64,000 nt of DNA, from contig NC_092680.1 of assembly GCF_964355755.1 (NCBI RefSeq), positions 2,209,001 to 2,273,000 on the forward strand, written 5' to 3'. Below are positions 17,362-30,083 of the stretch, one piece after another (position 1 is the stretch's first letter; each line of letters opens with the position of its first letter). The position numbers and the translations under genes are program-made. Origin of the DNA: Antedon mediterranea (taxonomy: Eukaryota; Echinodermata; Crinoidea; Comatulida; Antedonidae). The notes beneath the pieces were generated by a model. It was not told the DNA's origin. It saw nothing but the letters and a program-made list of their open reading frames with translations, and made no database searches.

Positions 17362-17821
17362 TTTGCTTACAAAACGCCCTCAACAATATGTACTTTACTA
17401 ATAGTCTTTGTAGTCCAGACGTGCGCGTTTCAGGATGTTTTGTTGACATTTTGCAATATACAACATATTCATTTTAACTTAATTTACATCTATTATCTTA
17501 TTTAAAAACGTATTATTTACTTTACATAAATTTAAATCACATTTTTTATATTATTTCTTATTATAATGTGTAATAAAAATAAATATATTCTATAATTTAT
17601 TCAAATAAAAATGTAAACTTTTATATAGTTATTGTAGTTGCTAAGGTAGCACATGGTAGCGCGTCCATAGCAGCAGCAAGTGTTTTGGTAAGTTGTTACA
17701 TAACAACGCTGATCCTTTAAAAGGTGAGCACGTTTAGGTCACGTCAGTGTCTCATTAATTAATCGCTGAAGTAGAAACAATTTAGGATTTTTATTTTATT
17801 ATTAGTCTATAATTTTACGTC
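17362..17821. promoter_or_regulatory. Bidirectional promoter between COPS2 and the ODF3-like gene
   Basis: 460 bp separate the two divergent start codons, so both 5' UTRs and promoters must lie here unless upstream noncoding exons exist. The part nearer COPS2 has a CG-containing patch (GACGTGCGCGTTTC near 17420). The part nearer the ODF3-like gene carries an RFX X-box-like site and a second CG-containing stretch (GGTAGCGCGTCC). No TATA box is obvious at a useful distance from either start. Confidence 0.65.
17637..17650 (+). promoter_or_regulatory. RFX X-box-like motif
   Basis: GTTGCT-AA-GGTAGC fits the imperfect inverted repeat bound by RFX factors (GTNRCC, 0-3 nt spacer, RGYAAC) with one clear mismatch per half. 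It lies about 170 bp upstream of the ODF3-like ATG. RFX sites commonly drive ciliary and axonemal genes, which fits this product. The assignment rests on motif and context only. Confidence 0.4.
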
Positions 17822-19753
17822 ATGAGTGAAGAAAAAGAAAAGCAAAGTCCGGTTATCGCTGCCAGGGAAAGAGGTGAGTTAAAAGTGTTTGAATTATTTC
17901 AGATGCAGGCTGCACTTCACCAGTCAGTGCTGTTGGTTTAGAGGAGGGAGGGAGGCTAATTCTTATCCAGGTCAATCTATGCAAACCAAGCCTACCTAGG
18001 CCTAGGCCTATTAGTAGTAGGCGTGTCTATTCTACTGCTACTACGTCTATGTATTAGCCTAGCTAGGCCTATAGAGTAGTTTATTATGTTTACCATACTA
18101 TTATTAATTATTAGTATTACTAAATTAGGCCTACAATAATATAAATAATATATGAGAGTGATTTATTCTAATTTACATAATAGAATAGGCTTTACTTCCT
18201 GTAGAATACTAGAGGCCTAGGCTAGGCTAGCTAGTATACTTTCGAGATAGGGTAGTACTATACTAATATTTACACACAGGCTCGTAGACCTAAGTATTTA
18301 CCTTACCTTTACCTAAGTATTATCTTAATCTTATCATTTGACATTATCAATATATTTAGGCCTAAATTAACGTTTGTTTTTTATTTTGTAGGTCCAGGAC
18401 CAGGCAGGTACGCACTGCCGAGTACGTGTGGATATACTAAACATGACTGTACAAAGCATATGAAACCCTCATATTCTTTTGGTAAACGACTAAATAATGC
18501 AAGTAAGTTATACTAGGCCTACTGTTTCTTATTATTCTTTGTTTTAATATTAAAACATGGACAGCCGTACTTGAGAATATTATCTTTTCTTAATATCTGT
18601 TTTTTAACTCGAAAATTACTTGTCTATACATTTTGTATGTGTACATACGTTGTAGGCCTACTCAATATGTATACTAACTGTCAGTTTAGTATATACAAAA
18701 TAACATCAATTATTTTGTAATTTTATTGACAGTGTTTAAAGAAGACAGTAGTCCAGGGCCAGGTTATTCCATAAACCCATCAGTTACCAGGCACGGTAAA
18801 GACGGTACCCCTTCTTACTCGATTTTAGGCAGACAGCGAGATCCAAGTAAGTTTTTATCTTATCGTTTTTCTACTGTATATAAGTAATTTTATATGTAGG
18901 AAAAGAGGGGTTTAGGTAATACGAAAATGGTACAAAATACATGCAAGACAAAAATATATAGGCCTATATATTTCTGTCTTTGAATAAATCTTTCAAATTA
19001 TATGTACAGATAAATAAATATTGGAACATATCTTCCTTTATAATATACTATTTGTATAAATTACAAAATATTAATTTATGAGTATGTGTATTATTTTATG
19101 ATTTTTGCAATTACGAATTTACACAGTTTTATGTTTGACATTTAAAAATGTAAAAACTACAGTAAATGTCAAAATCCGTTTATAACAACTGTACACTGCA
19201 TGTTGTAAAAACGGAAGATATTCTCACAAAAGACACCATTTTTACAACATTTATTATCATTATTTCTACAGATACGTTTATTACACCGTCACCATACGCA
19301 TATAGTCCTCAAAAATGTCATCCACAAGGAGAGAAATATGCACCCGTCTTCTCAATGGCAGCTCGTACTAGATACCGAAAACGGGACCAATGCCCTGCCG
19401 CAAATAACTACAGCTTGCCGCCATTACACGGCAGCAAGGTACCTAACAAGCAGTCAAGTTCAAGTTATTCAATGACAGGACGATCTAAAGTCGGTGGATA
19501 CCTCGAGGATCTTGCCAAAACGCCAGGACCTGGACGATACAACGCCATTAACCCGAATAGCGTACACGTGAAGAAACCTAGCTATTCCATGCTTGGTCGG
19601 CACGACTCGGTCGGAGACGGCACACAGAAACCAGGACCGGGTGCTCATAGTCCGGAGAAGGTTAGCGGAACTAGACGAAAATATCCCAGTTATTCACTCG
19701 GCATCAGGCATTCGGAGTTCGTCTGTCCGTTGATCATTGACGTCACCGATTAA
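17822..19753 (+). CDS. ODF3: ODF3/CIMAP1-like axonemal microtubule protein (4 exons, complete)
   Basis: Coding exons: 17822-17873, 18392-18502, 18733-18846 and 19272-19753, all GT-AG. They join to 759 nt, 252 residues plus stop; human ODF3 is 254. It carries family PGPGxY-type repeats, visible as PGPGRY (19-24), SSPGPGYS (about 60-67), TPSPYAY (start of exon 4), TPGPGRYNAI (176-185) and KPGPGAHSPEKV (212-223). Between them are aromatic-serine turns (KPSYSFGKR, TPSYSILGRQ, YSMTGRSKVGGYLEDLAKTP, PSYSMLGRH). The C-terminus SLGIRHSEFVCPLIIDV matches the FGIKHSDY..PLLVDV end of vertebrate ODF3. These proteins bind ciliary or sperm-tail doublet microtubules, and ODF3 belongs to the outer dense fibre/axoneme set. 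The open frame continues upstream of exon 4 to 19166, but the acceptor at 19270-19271 and the phase support the spliced start. Which CIMAP paralogue it is cannot be settled here. Confidence 0.93.
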
Positions 19754-21107
19754 ACTTTTGATCTTTAAGAATCATGCGACTTGGAACAATTTTACAAAAT
19801 TTCTTTACAGATTATATTAAACACTGGATGTATAATTGTCAATATCATCACAATATGAAGTATAAATAATAGCGAATGGATTGAAATTGCCTTGTTTTGT
19901 TGATTAAAATTATAAAGGATAAACAGTATTTTCGGGATTATAGAGGATAAAGAAACATCTTTTCCTGATTTTTTTGTCATTTTTGTATTTCCGTTTAGTT
20001 TGTCAGGGTATTCATTTTACGCAATACGTATTGTAAATGTAGGTCTTACATTTTTGGATTTTAAATTTGAGAAAAATATTTTATGCAATGACGATTGGGG
20101 TAGGGGGTGGGTTGATATAAGGCGCATGTATTGTTTATTGTATTACCGATCTGTTAAACAGTGAATAACCTTTCTTTCATTTATAGGCTAAGGATTGTTT
20201 AATACGATCTAATATTAGTTGGTGGATTAGCACAGTGTCAATTATTGGTGCTTAATATTTCAATGGTGCTTAAAATTTAAATGTCTTCTTACCACGGTAA
20301 ATATGTACCCACTAAATAGCTGTGCTTTCATACGCATTGATGTTATATAATAATTGGATTTATTTAGGTCTGATGACGTTATTATCTCATAGAATTAAAT
20401 GTTGAAAGTTAGCAGATAATAATTAATCTTTAAGTAGGCCTATGTCATCCCGATCTAAAGCGTGGCTCCCACTAGCAACGTAAGAAAATTCCCTTCCAAA
20501 AATGTGTGTTTTCCCTCGCCTCTTATAAGATCCAGTCCGCCTGTTTCCGTAAGTAGTATTCGGTACGCAACATACCACAGCCGTCCGATTTTGTCCGTTC
20601 ACGGAACCGGGCCCGGACTTGGTATACACAATATTACAATTTTAAAAGCATCGAACACGTTGAGAGTGAAATGAGTATATCAACTATCTTGAACATATGA
20701 AAGCTTAGTTATCTAATTACAGGACGTAAATCTGCATAATTATTATATTGTGAATCTCAGCTCCGTTATAACGGCTTTTTTTTTAACGATATTTACGATA
20801 TATATTTATAATCTTTTAAGTTTATGATATGCAATTTTTCTTTTCTATATTAATACACCATTTTATGCAATTAAGATAACACAGAAATATAAATAGTTTA
20901 ATAATTAATTTAATTATCACAATTAAAGCATAGCAGTTGTAAATATTTTGTTGTGACGTCATTGCTGCAAGTTGTAATTAAAGTGTTTTGCTGATGTATG
21001 AGTATATAATATTCGTCAAATTGGCATAATAAATCCTATTGTTATAGGCCTACTTTGTTGTTAAATAAGCTATTTCCTGTAATAGTCATAGTAACACAAC
21101 ACAACGT

Positions 21108-21385
21108 TTGCATCATTGTTTGGACGCGTGCGTATAACAGACATACCTTTATCAATGTTTGAACGCGCGCGTATAAAAGACGTACCTTTATTTATCATTG
21201 TTTGAACGCGCGAATTAACTTTTATTATCATCGTTTAAGTGCGCACGTACAAAAGATGTACGTTTATTTATCATTGTTTAAACTCGCGCGTTAATTGTTA
21301 TTATCATCGTTTCATTGCGCGCGTACAAAAGCCGTACCATTTTTATCATCATTTAAACGCGCACGTATAGAACCATTTGAACGCG
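21108..21385. repeat. CpG-rich tandem repeat, about 45 bp unit
   Basis: Six or so diverged units of the form ATCATTGTTTGAACGCGCG then CGTATAAAAGACGTACC. Each unit has an ACGCGCGCGT-type block in otherwise AT-rich DNA. Related blocks recur at 59936-60004. Confidence 0.75.
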
Positions 21386-22655
21386 TTATTAGTGTCGTGT
21401 AAAAACAAATGAATATGTTTATTAAACCAAAACATTTTATAATGTACTCATCATGCTTGTTATGTGTTTTACTGTACTGTACTAAATTTAACAAACTTGT
21501 CTGATGAAAGGAAATATGTATTTAGCGCCCTCTTCAGGATATAAACTTTTTTATACTGTTACCTGTTATAATGTTCAAAGTGTTTTTAAACAAACTTATA
21601 GCACAAATTCAACTCACGTGTCTTCATAAAAAAAAATCCTATGAGTGTTATGAGGATTGGTATGTGAGCTTGTATGACCTTATTCAAGGTATGTTGAATG
21701 TACACCAGGTGTAACTCAGGTATTCGCGTTAATCCAGGTGGTGGAGTGCTGCGGCCGGTGATTGGCGCGGTACTCAAAGCGTTATTATGAGAACCCTTGT
21801 ACCACAAAACATACTTTTGGCCTAACATTGATAAAAGTGAGGTAGTCATAGGACTGTAATATTATGGTACTGCAAACCATTTAATAATGTATTGTGAGAT
21901 AAGTAAATAATAGATATTTTTAGCGCTCTTTACCAGAGCCTCACAGTGCAACATGAAAAGAATAACTATTGAAATAGGTGAGTTCTCAGGATTAATTAAA
22001 ACAGGGATGGAGTGTAACGGATGGAACGAGGAAGTTGGTTCCAGATCTCTGGTGCCTGAGCAAAGCAGCCCTTAGGCACAGATTTTAGTTTCGTTCTAGG
22101 TGGTGTTAACAATAAGTGGATCCGTTTATATAAGTTAAAGTTTTACCAAATGTGCTGCTAATAGTAAGCTAATATAATGTTGACAAATTAGGTTATCATC
22201 TGCACCAAAAGCCAAGTATATTCCGTTGTCGTCTCTTGCCGTGATTTACCTACGCGGCGTTCACTATCATTGTATCGGTAATAACCACACGTCAACCTGA
22301 CGATGATAAATTGTTTAAATATAAAACTAACTATTGAGATACAAAAATTAGTCAAAAAAGCCTGCCGGATACGAACGAATGTAGAATTGATCTGGAATAC
22401 ATGACATAGGTTGATTCTGGCTGCAGGTGTCTAGTATAAAACGAAAAGGAAATTTGTCTGGCTATGTAGTAAAAAAAAAACGGAAGAACATTGTCTTTTG
22501 TTGTAGAGGCAAGAGAAAAACGAAGACGATGTCAACTAGAAAGCGGACGATAGTAATCTTCTTATCTATTTATTGTTATCTAACTTATTCATGTTGCATG
22601 ATCACCTTTCTTATGCATCTTATAAAACTGTTTACAGTATGTACCTTTGGGAAGC

Positions 22656-22657
22656 TG

Positions 22658-22698
<41 letters not shown>

Positions 22699-22936
22699 CG
22701 TATCAGATTCCTGTCAGTGTCATCATCATTATTATCCTTATTATTATCATTATTATTATTATCATTATTATTATTATCATTATTATAATCATCATCATTA
22801 TCATCATCATTATTATCATCATCATTATTATCATCATCATTATCATCATCATTATCATCATCATCATTATTATCATCATCATTATTGTTGTCATCACTGT
22901 TAACATCACTGTTATCATCATCGTTATCGTCATCGC
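22656..22936. repeat. Long ATT/ATC trinucleotide microsatellite
   Basis: Pure ATT runs pass into mixed ATT/ATC and then TCATCATT-type repeats over roughly 280 bp. The open frames here (Tyr/His, Ile/Met and Asp/Asn runs) are by-products of the repeat. Confidence 0.95.
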
Positions 22937-22937
22937 C

Positions 22938-23030
22938 TAAATATTTTGGCACATATGGCGTTTCATACATATAATGTATGTATTTTCCACCCAGACAAAC
23001 ATTGAAACAACGACTTGTTGAAAAATAAGA
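22938..23030 (+). repeat. Dispersed repeat with GGCACATATGGCGTTTCATA
   Basis: The shared block starts at TATTTTGGCACATATGG and ends in CAGACAAACATTGAAACAACG. The same order occurs at 25586 and 59728. Confidence 0.6.
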
Positions 23031-23794
23031 CAAATTAAATATAAACTTTAAAAAAAACGTTCATTATAAAGAGTTGGGCCCATATGTTAATTTATTATTC
23101 ATCGGAAAAAACATATCGCCGCTACATTCCTAAAAAAACGAAGGACCTTTTACAAGCACATCACCCTGGTTTACTATTAAATACATTCGCAGTGTAGGAC
23201 ACATGCCAAGCCCCGAGTAGAATTTACAATCAATAGACGTTCCTCTTGTATATTTTATTTTCTATTATTCAGATTGTGTCCTTTGTTACTGTATAAGTTA
23301 GGCCTAAGGCTTGGTTGTAATACACTAATATCATTACATTCTACGGCATAAGTGACACCTTCACCCAGGGGTGTGTAACATAATGACATAATGTGAACGT
23401 AGTCACATAATTTTAAACAGCTCTTTTTGTTACAATTTTTATTTCATAAATTCACGATGATTTTTAATTGTATTGAATATTGTTGCAATAAATTACTTTA
23501 AATTACTATATGACCATTATTGTTAGTAGGTGCAGTAAGCACGTTTCCTCGTATTTTTACCTGAACAAATATTATCAGAAACATTATTATAATTTTCAAG
23601 GCCTTTTTGTGCGTTTGTCAACTTACATCATTCTCGTTTACATCGTCTTAACGTCAGTGGTGACATCGCCATGGCGTTATCGTCGTATCGACACGTCGTG
23701 ATGCGCTATCAATGTCAATCGATGGGTGCCATCGTTGTAGGCATCGTTAACGTCGTTTGTCTTGGTCGGTTCGATGTTTTACTAATTGCCGATG

Positions 23795-24020
23795 GCGATA
23801 TTAGCGTTGCCGATAGCGTTGTCGATGACGTTATTGGCGTTGTCGATGAAGTTATTGGCGTTGTCGATGGCGTTATTGGCGTTGCCGATGGCGTTAGTGG
23901 TGTTGTCGATGGCGTTGGTGGCGTTGTCGATGGCATTAGATGGAGTTGCCGATGGCGTTATTGGTGTTGTCGATGGCGTTATTGTCGTTGTCGACGTCGT
24001 CCTCAACGTTATCGGCGCCG
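23795..24020 (+). repeat. Minisatellite of GTTGTCGATGGC / GTTATTGGC units
   Basis: About a dozen 12 or 21 bp units built on GTTGYCGATGGCGTTATTGGC. The unit length is a multiple of three, so open frames appear on both strands (valine/alanine/leucine repeats). The repeat explains them and no gene is claimed. Confidence 0.9.
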
Positions 24021-24387
24021 ATGCTTATATCAAGGTCATCTGGGCGCCTACCTATTTACAATTAACGTCCTCACATTGTCATGATTTAATGCAGCTCGAT
24101 TTAATGTATACATTTCAGTGTTAATTATATTTGTATATCATATTTTTTATTATATTAATTCTGTTTACATTGCATAAAACGTTTGGGAACTACAAGATGC
24201 CCTCTATCGGTTGAAAGCAGAACTGAACCGTAAATTAGTTCACGAATAATTACAATATCTATTTATAGACCAGATATCATCCCACGCTTTAGATTGCAAT
24301 TTACATTGAATGTATACGTTCAAAAATTAACGAACCAACCAGTATCACGTGTTATTATTTTATTCTTAACTTCAGTATTACTCTCTA

Positions 24388-24522
24388 CTATGACGTCATC
24401 TTATTGGTGTTATGTCGTCACAAAATATTATGTTCTTCTTTCTATCCTTATTATATGGTGACGTCATCTTAATGGTGTTATGTCGTCACACATCATATTC
24501 TTCTTTCTATCCTGTTAATGGT
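24388..24522. repeat. Tandem duplication carrying two CRE-like sites
   Basis: Two units about 71 bp apart, each with TGACGTCATCTT, TGGTGTTATGTCGTCAC and TTCTTCTTTCTATCCT. Each contains a full CREB/ATF consensus TGACGTCA (or ATGACGTCA) and an inverted half (TGTCGTCA). Confidence 0.8.
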
Positions 24523-25585
24523 CACATGAGTGTGGGGCTATTTTATTCGGACTATTAAAATCATAAATGAACAGGAAAATGCCTATGGAAATACATTGCT
24601 TGTGATTGGTCAAAACTTGCGTTGTGGCTTACGCTAAGTCCTGCGTTTGCAAGGGGTAGTACTGTACGTGTATTTGTCTCTGTACGTTAATTTATATGTG
24701 ACTGACAATACTGAAAAAAAACCAACAGACCGAAAAATAGACCTTATCCAGTCTAGTTCGCGGCACTGCATACATACATACATACAGCCTAACCGCACAA
24801 TGCATTAATACTAAAATGTTATCGTCTCGAAAATATGAATATATATTTTGACAGCAGACGCCGATATTTTGTAGTTTCTTAGGAGACTATTACTGCGTTT
24901 TTAGTTAGATGTGCTGTCAGCTAATACGACACCCATTGTGCAGTGGGAAGAACTCGGTCTATAATTGTAGGTCTCATCTGATGGCCTAAACATAAGCGAA
25001 TATTCAATTTCATTGAAATAAGTTGCGATCGGATCAGAAAAGCTCTGTCTTCGTTTTAATAAACCTTTGCTGACAACCCTAGTATAATTCCAAGCTCCGG
25101 GGGGAAACGACAAGCACTGAATACCAATGATGATGTCATTGTCAATGTTGCGACTAAACCATGACAACGTTCATTGTATAGATAGTGTGAATTTGGGACT
25201 TACGATCCGTGACTGACAAAGTAAAGACAAAAAAAATTGAATATAAATTTTAAAAATAGATTGATCAAAGATAGTGTTGTAAAATGAAAAAGAGTGCGAG
25301 TCGAACCAAGGAAAAAATAATGTTTTAGACCATATGACCATTGAGCGGAATTCGAACTAGAAGTAAAATATAGCAAAGCTGTGTTTTTAGACCATGCTTT
25401 ACTGGTATTAAAAAGGCCATATTGCAGTCTAACCTCAATTCCACTGCAACATCTTGGGCATAACTGTACTCAGATCTTGCTAATGATATCTGCCAGTGCC
25501 AAACAGACCTACATAGAAAATACGGTAAATTAAATACATGTTTTGTTATAGACTAGAAATTCTAGCCCGTAATTAGTAAAGATAA

Positions 25586-25672
25586 ATATTTTGGCACATA
25601 TGGCGTTCCATACGTAATAATATAATAATTACAATGCAGACGAAAATCGAAACGTCGACTGGTGGACTAACA
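25586..25672 (+). repeat. Dispersed repeat with GGCACATATGGCGTTCCATA
   Basis: Second copy of the module, with an inserted AT-rich stretch before GACGAAAATCGAAACGTCGAC. Confidence 0.55.
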
Positions 25673-26290
25673 TAAAAAATACAATACATACTCTGGGCAA
25701 GTAATATGCCCTACCTTCGTCTCTTCAAAATCATTTGTGTAATAATTTCATCAGAAAAAAAAAAGAAACCTCCTCCACTCTCCCCTTCTTACATTTCTGT
25801 CAGAATCTTCCAATACCGTAGCTCGACAATAAATTTCTGTCTTCTACAAATAGTGCCTAATGCAAATAATGTCATTAGCCTGCTCGGTTTAACTACATCA
25901 TTTCCTATATCAAACACCGGTAAATGATATTTCATTATTCGCATTAAAACCCAACGGTATCATATTATAGGACAGACATCATATTTCTATAACTTCTGTA
26001 TTTATTTTTTGTGTGTATTCCAGATGTTGAAGTTGTTATTATTATTATGAAGGTCGGATGTTTATGAACTAAGGCGATAAACTGGGTTACTGTGGTCCAC
26101 CTTAGTGAACTATAGGAAGTAATTGTTGCACCCATACTATTTATGTATTTCTTGAATGGTATTGCCATTGTAGAGCTCAGTAGTAGGTATATCAGGCGTG
26201 ATAAAAACATACGAATTGTGTTTTCTGCAAGTCACTACCGTAGGCCTACCTATGATGTAAGCAGGCTTGTGGTGGGGAAAAACTTACTAG

Positions 26291-26434
26291 AGCTTGGTTC
26301 TCAATAGGACGCAAGCCGCAACGCAAGCGAATGACCAATCACAAGCGATGGTTTAGTCTAACTGTCGCGTGTGATTGGTTAACTCGCTTTGTTGCGTCTA
26401 CGTCCTTGCGTTACGTCCTAGTAGGAACCGAGGT
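26291..26434. mobile_element. Foldback MITE, family 3
   Basis: The left arm (GGTTCTCAATAGGACGCAAG ... GCGAATGACCAATCAC) pairs imperfectly over about 55 bp with the right arm (GTGATTGGTTAACTCGC ... CGTCCTAGTAGGAACC). The loop is short. There is no coding capacity. Confidence 0.7.
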
Positions 26435-27605
26435 TGATGAATGACTTAAGCGCAACGCAAGTATAATTTGACTCGCGCACACACACAAGCAAGTGATGGT
26501 TACTGCCGCTTGGCTTGTTCAATTTTCTGGCGTTGGGCTTAGCGGGAACACTAATAGAGTAACTAATATAAGCTTTATGTGAACAGTCGACTGCTGTATA
26601 GTGGGGCATCTTGTGTTCTCTCAAGCCTTTGTCCACTCCACTCGCTATTTCATTTCAAAAATCTTTCCACCGTCTTCCCCTTGTATTTTTTTCAACTATC
26701 AGCCTTAAGTACATAATTATAGTTATCTCATCTGCGCTCTAATTTTAGTCGCGTGCAACGCGACTCTACAGCTCACTATGTCGGTGGATTAGTCGGTCGG
26801 TCGGTGAACACTAACTTGAGCACGCGACTGCAGTAATGTATATGGCCTTGTTTTTCAAATGGACTGGTTGGAGAACCAGAAGATACTCATTGCATTTCGC
26901 TTTCTCATAAATATTTCCCGCTGCCTTTTTTCAGCCATCGACATTCATTCAAGGCATCGGGTTAAATGAATAAAAGATTACTTTTTAACAGTAGGCCTAG
27001 GTGTGTTATAAAACATATAATAATTGTTTTGTATGATGTGGAAAATATTTGAATTCGTTAAAAACTTGATTGTCGTATTCAACTCGATTTCGCTTCGATA
27101 TTCTCCCTATTCAACACATATACATTATTTTTATAATGCATTAAAGGTCAAAGGTCAAATCAAAAAGTCAAATAAATTTTCATTGTATTCTGTATCCTCT
27201 GCTTAGTAATGTTTAGTAAGTATATGTTTAGTTTTTTAACACTAGAAGTGTAGAGGTGTCTTGCCCCTTAAGCAAAATACATGTTTTATTAAATTGTTGG
27301 TTAGTCATTGTATCTATAATGTTAAAGCTATGAAAAGTTTGGTAGTAACAATACTTAATTTTCAGTAATCAACATTAATGTACAAAATACCCAAGGACAG
27401 TCAATAATAACATAAGAAAACGATAAAGGTCACAATCATAAAAAAAAACCTCTTCAGCGTAATGTCTCAATCCATATTTACTTACAATCAATAAGATATA
27501 CTTTAAAAAGCTTTGACAAGGTTACATTTTTATATTCACGCTAAAATTTCCAAAACATGAAGAAAAAAATGAATGATAAATGTATAACTCAGCTACAGGC
27601 ATGAA

Positions 27606-27965
27606 CTTTATAAGATAAGATAACTTTATTTCGTCCACAAAACAAGTAGAAGTAATAGTGCTTGTCTCATACAAAGTTAAAACATAACGGAAAAAAAATA
27701 AAACAATTCAATCCTAAAGTTATTAACATCAATATCAACTCAAAAAGTCATAATCATCAACAAAATAGAAAAATAAATTATCTACAATATATAATATTTT
27801 GTTAAATGTACAAGAACAAGTAGGGAAAAATAAATAAACAAAATAACTTTAAAGGATACATTTTTCTGAAGAGAATTCCATTTTAAATGTTTGTGCAATA
27901 TCCGAAACAGATTCAGATTATAAATGTGTAGGCCTATAACTCAGTTACAGTCATGAACTTGATAA
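27606..27965 (-). repeat. Possible LINE 3' end fragment
   Basis: The segment begins GATAAGATAACTTTATTTCG, which is typical of the reverse complement of a non-LTR 3' terminus. No coding trace could be followed upstream on the minus strand. Confidence 0.25.
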
Positions 27966-30083
27966 ATAACATTTGGTTCAATGTACAAGAACATTTCTAA
28001 AGCGAATTTCATTTTAAATGTTATTGCAATATCCAAATTGGGCAACAGAAATTGACACTGAAAGTTGGCAACAAAATTGATTCTGTTCATAATCATTGTA
28101 CTAGGGTTCAAGGGCTTAATGGTGATACAATAGTTAATTTCTAGGAATGAGTTTGTTAAGAACAACAGTTTGTGTATACAAACGGAAACACGTTTTTCAA
28201 ATAAGTTTTTATGTCGTCGGTAGGTTCAATGTTATCTTCCTTATTGTAGTCTATTGGCGGTACACAGACGTGTGTCAACACTCTGCGTATTCAGTATTCA
28301 TTTATTCATGGTGAAACACAGTAAAATATGTACATGTCTTGAAATTATTTTTGTTCAAACTTAAAAATTACATAAAAATATCAAAATGAGTTAAAAAAGG
28401 TTAAAATTTTGTAAAATACAAATAAAACACATCCTTTAAAATATTTAAGCAAGATTGATGTGTGAAGAGTAGAAATCTAATGAGGTAGGCCTAAAGAAGT
28501 CATTAATTTTTGACGTACATCTTATACATATTTTTCTGTATTTTACATAGGCCTATCATTGAAACACATCAATTTATAAAACCTTTTAATTTCATAATCT
28601 TTCAACCTATAAATTAATACGAAAGTTCAATAAGCCTTTAACATTAACCGATGGAAAAGTGGAAAGTTATCTTAACTAGGCGGCGCTGTGTTTTGGACTT
28701 TCTTGAGGAGATGGTATACTTATATTGCTACTGCAGCTTGGATTGTTAATATCAATGCATTATAATCAACATGAAACATGGTTTTGAATTAATTAATCAA
28801 GATATATCTCTATGGTATTACTCCAAAGCGGGAGTAAATGGCGCCAGTCAGATTATCAAAATGGCTGTTATGTCCGTAAGCCTATTTATCAAATTGGATT
28901 GTTAATGTGACCGCTATTGTTATCCACATATAAAAACACAATAGAAAATAATAAAAGACTTGCCGGGAACAATATGATATTAATATATATTCTCATGTTA
29001 ATCGAATTTTAACAATGTATGTTTTGAATATTGAATCGTGTCAATGTGGTTCAGGTCAAACCGCCAACAAAGTGTAAAGGCACCGATTGTAATAAGGAAG
29101 GAATTTAACATATCACAAGCAGTCAATTTTTTTGCGTTTCATGCGCTGCACAGAATCAGTCGTAAATACAGTAGGACTACAGTACTATACCTAGCTAAAA
29201 CTAAAACTAATCTCTGTTTTGATGATAAACTCTGAATTATGTTACTTTAAATAAGGTATATTTACACTTTACAGATTCAATATTGCATACACATATATAA
29301 TGTTTAATCAATCAATCGTATTTTTAGTTGTAAAAATAAAATTCTTAAAGTTGTATTTTGTGTCTGTGAGATAATTCACTCACATTTATTTACATTCTTC
29401 ATTACCTAGCAATAACAATTTTAATTATGATAATATATCATTGTAACACACTTCATATCAATGAAAATTATTTATTATTGTATTATTAATTTTTTTTATC
29501 CATTTCCGATATGGAAAGTTCACTAATGCGCATGCGTATTAATATTTTTATCTACTTGGAGGGCCTAATCCGAATTTCCTCAGTTTCCAGTTAAGCTTGA
29601 GGACAAATATAAATAATTTACCTTTACCTTTACTTTTTGTAACGTGGAAATGCGCAAAAGTCGGGAATGTTCAATTCACACAAATATATTCGCTAACGGA
29701 AAAGGGACTTTACACATTGTTACGCCCCCTTGATTTATTACTTTACTTTTTACATTTAAGGAATCCTAATATAATTATTCTGAAACAATACGATTTAAAG
29801 CTTTATGCGATATTATGATATAAAAAGTGTTAGGCCTACATGTTAATATAAAAACTCCGACAAGACAAACAACCCAAACATTGTGATTCAATATTACGAC
29901 AATGTTAGGATTTAAATATTTACATATTTATGCCATAGAGGAATTTCCTCCGGAATCTTGCGATGAAAAATTATTGACCAATCAAAACTAAGACAAACAA
30001 ATTATGAACCAATAAAAAGTATATTGTTTGAAGGTTTGCATGGCGAAATCAAATGTTGATATAAAGTTTGCGGTACACCACGT

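Noticed and set aside
19166-19271. Upstream start for the last ODF3-like exon (ATG at 19166)
   Set aside because: Those 35 codons do not resemble the family. A TTTCTACAG acceptor at 19271 gives the phase required by exon 3.
20423-20674. Degenerate extra ODF3-like exon
   Set aside because: A PSPGP/GTGPGLG string appears on either strand in a slightly GC-richer block. The surrounding residues do not match the family and frames are short.
22427-23033. Tyr/His-rich, Asp/Asn-rich and Ile/Met-rich open frames
   Set aside because: All are translations of the ATT/ATC microsatellite in different frames.
23671-24124. Valine/alanine- and threonine/proline-repeat proteins on both strands
   Set aside because: Produced by a 12/21 bp minisatellite whose unit length is a multiple of three.
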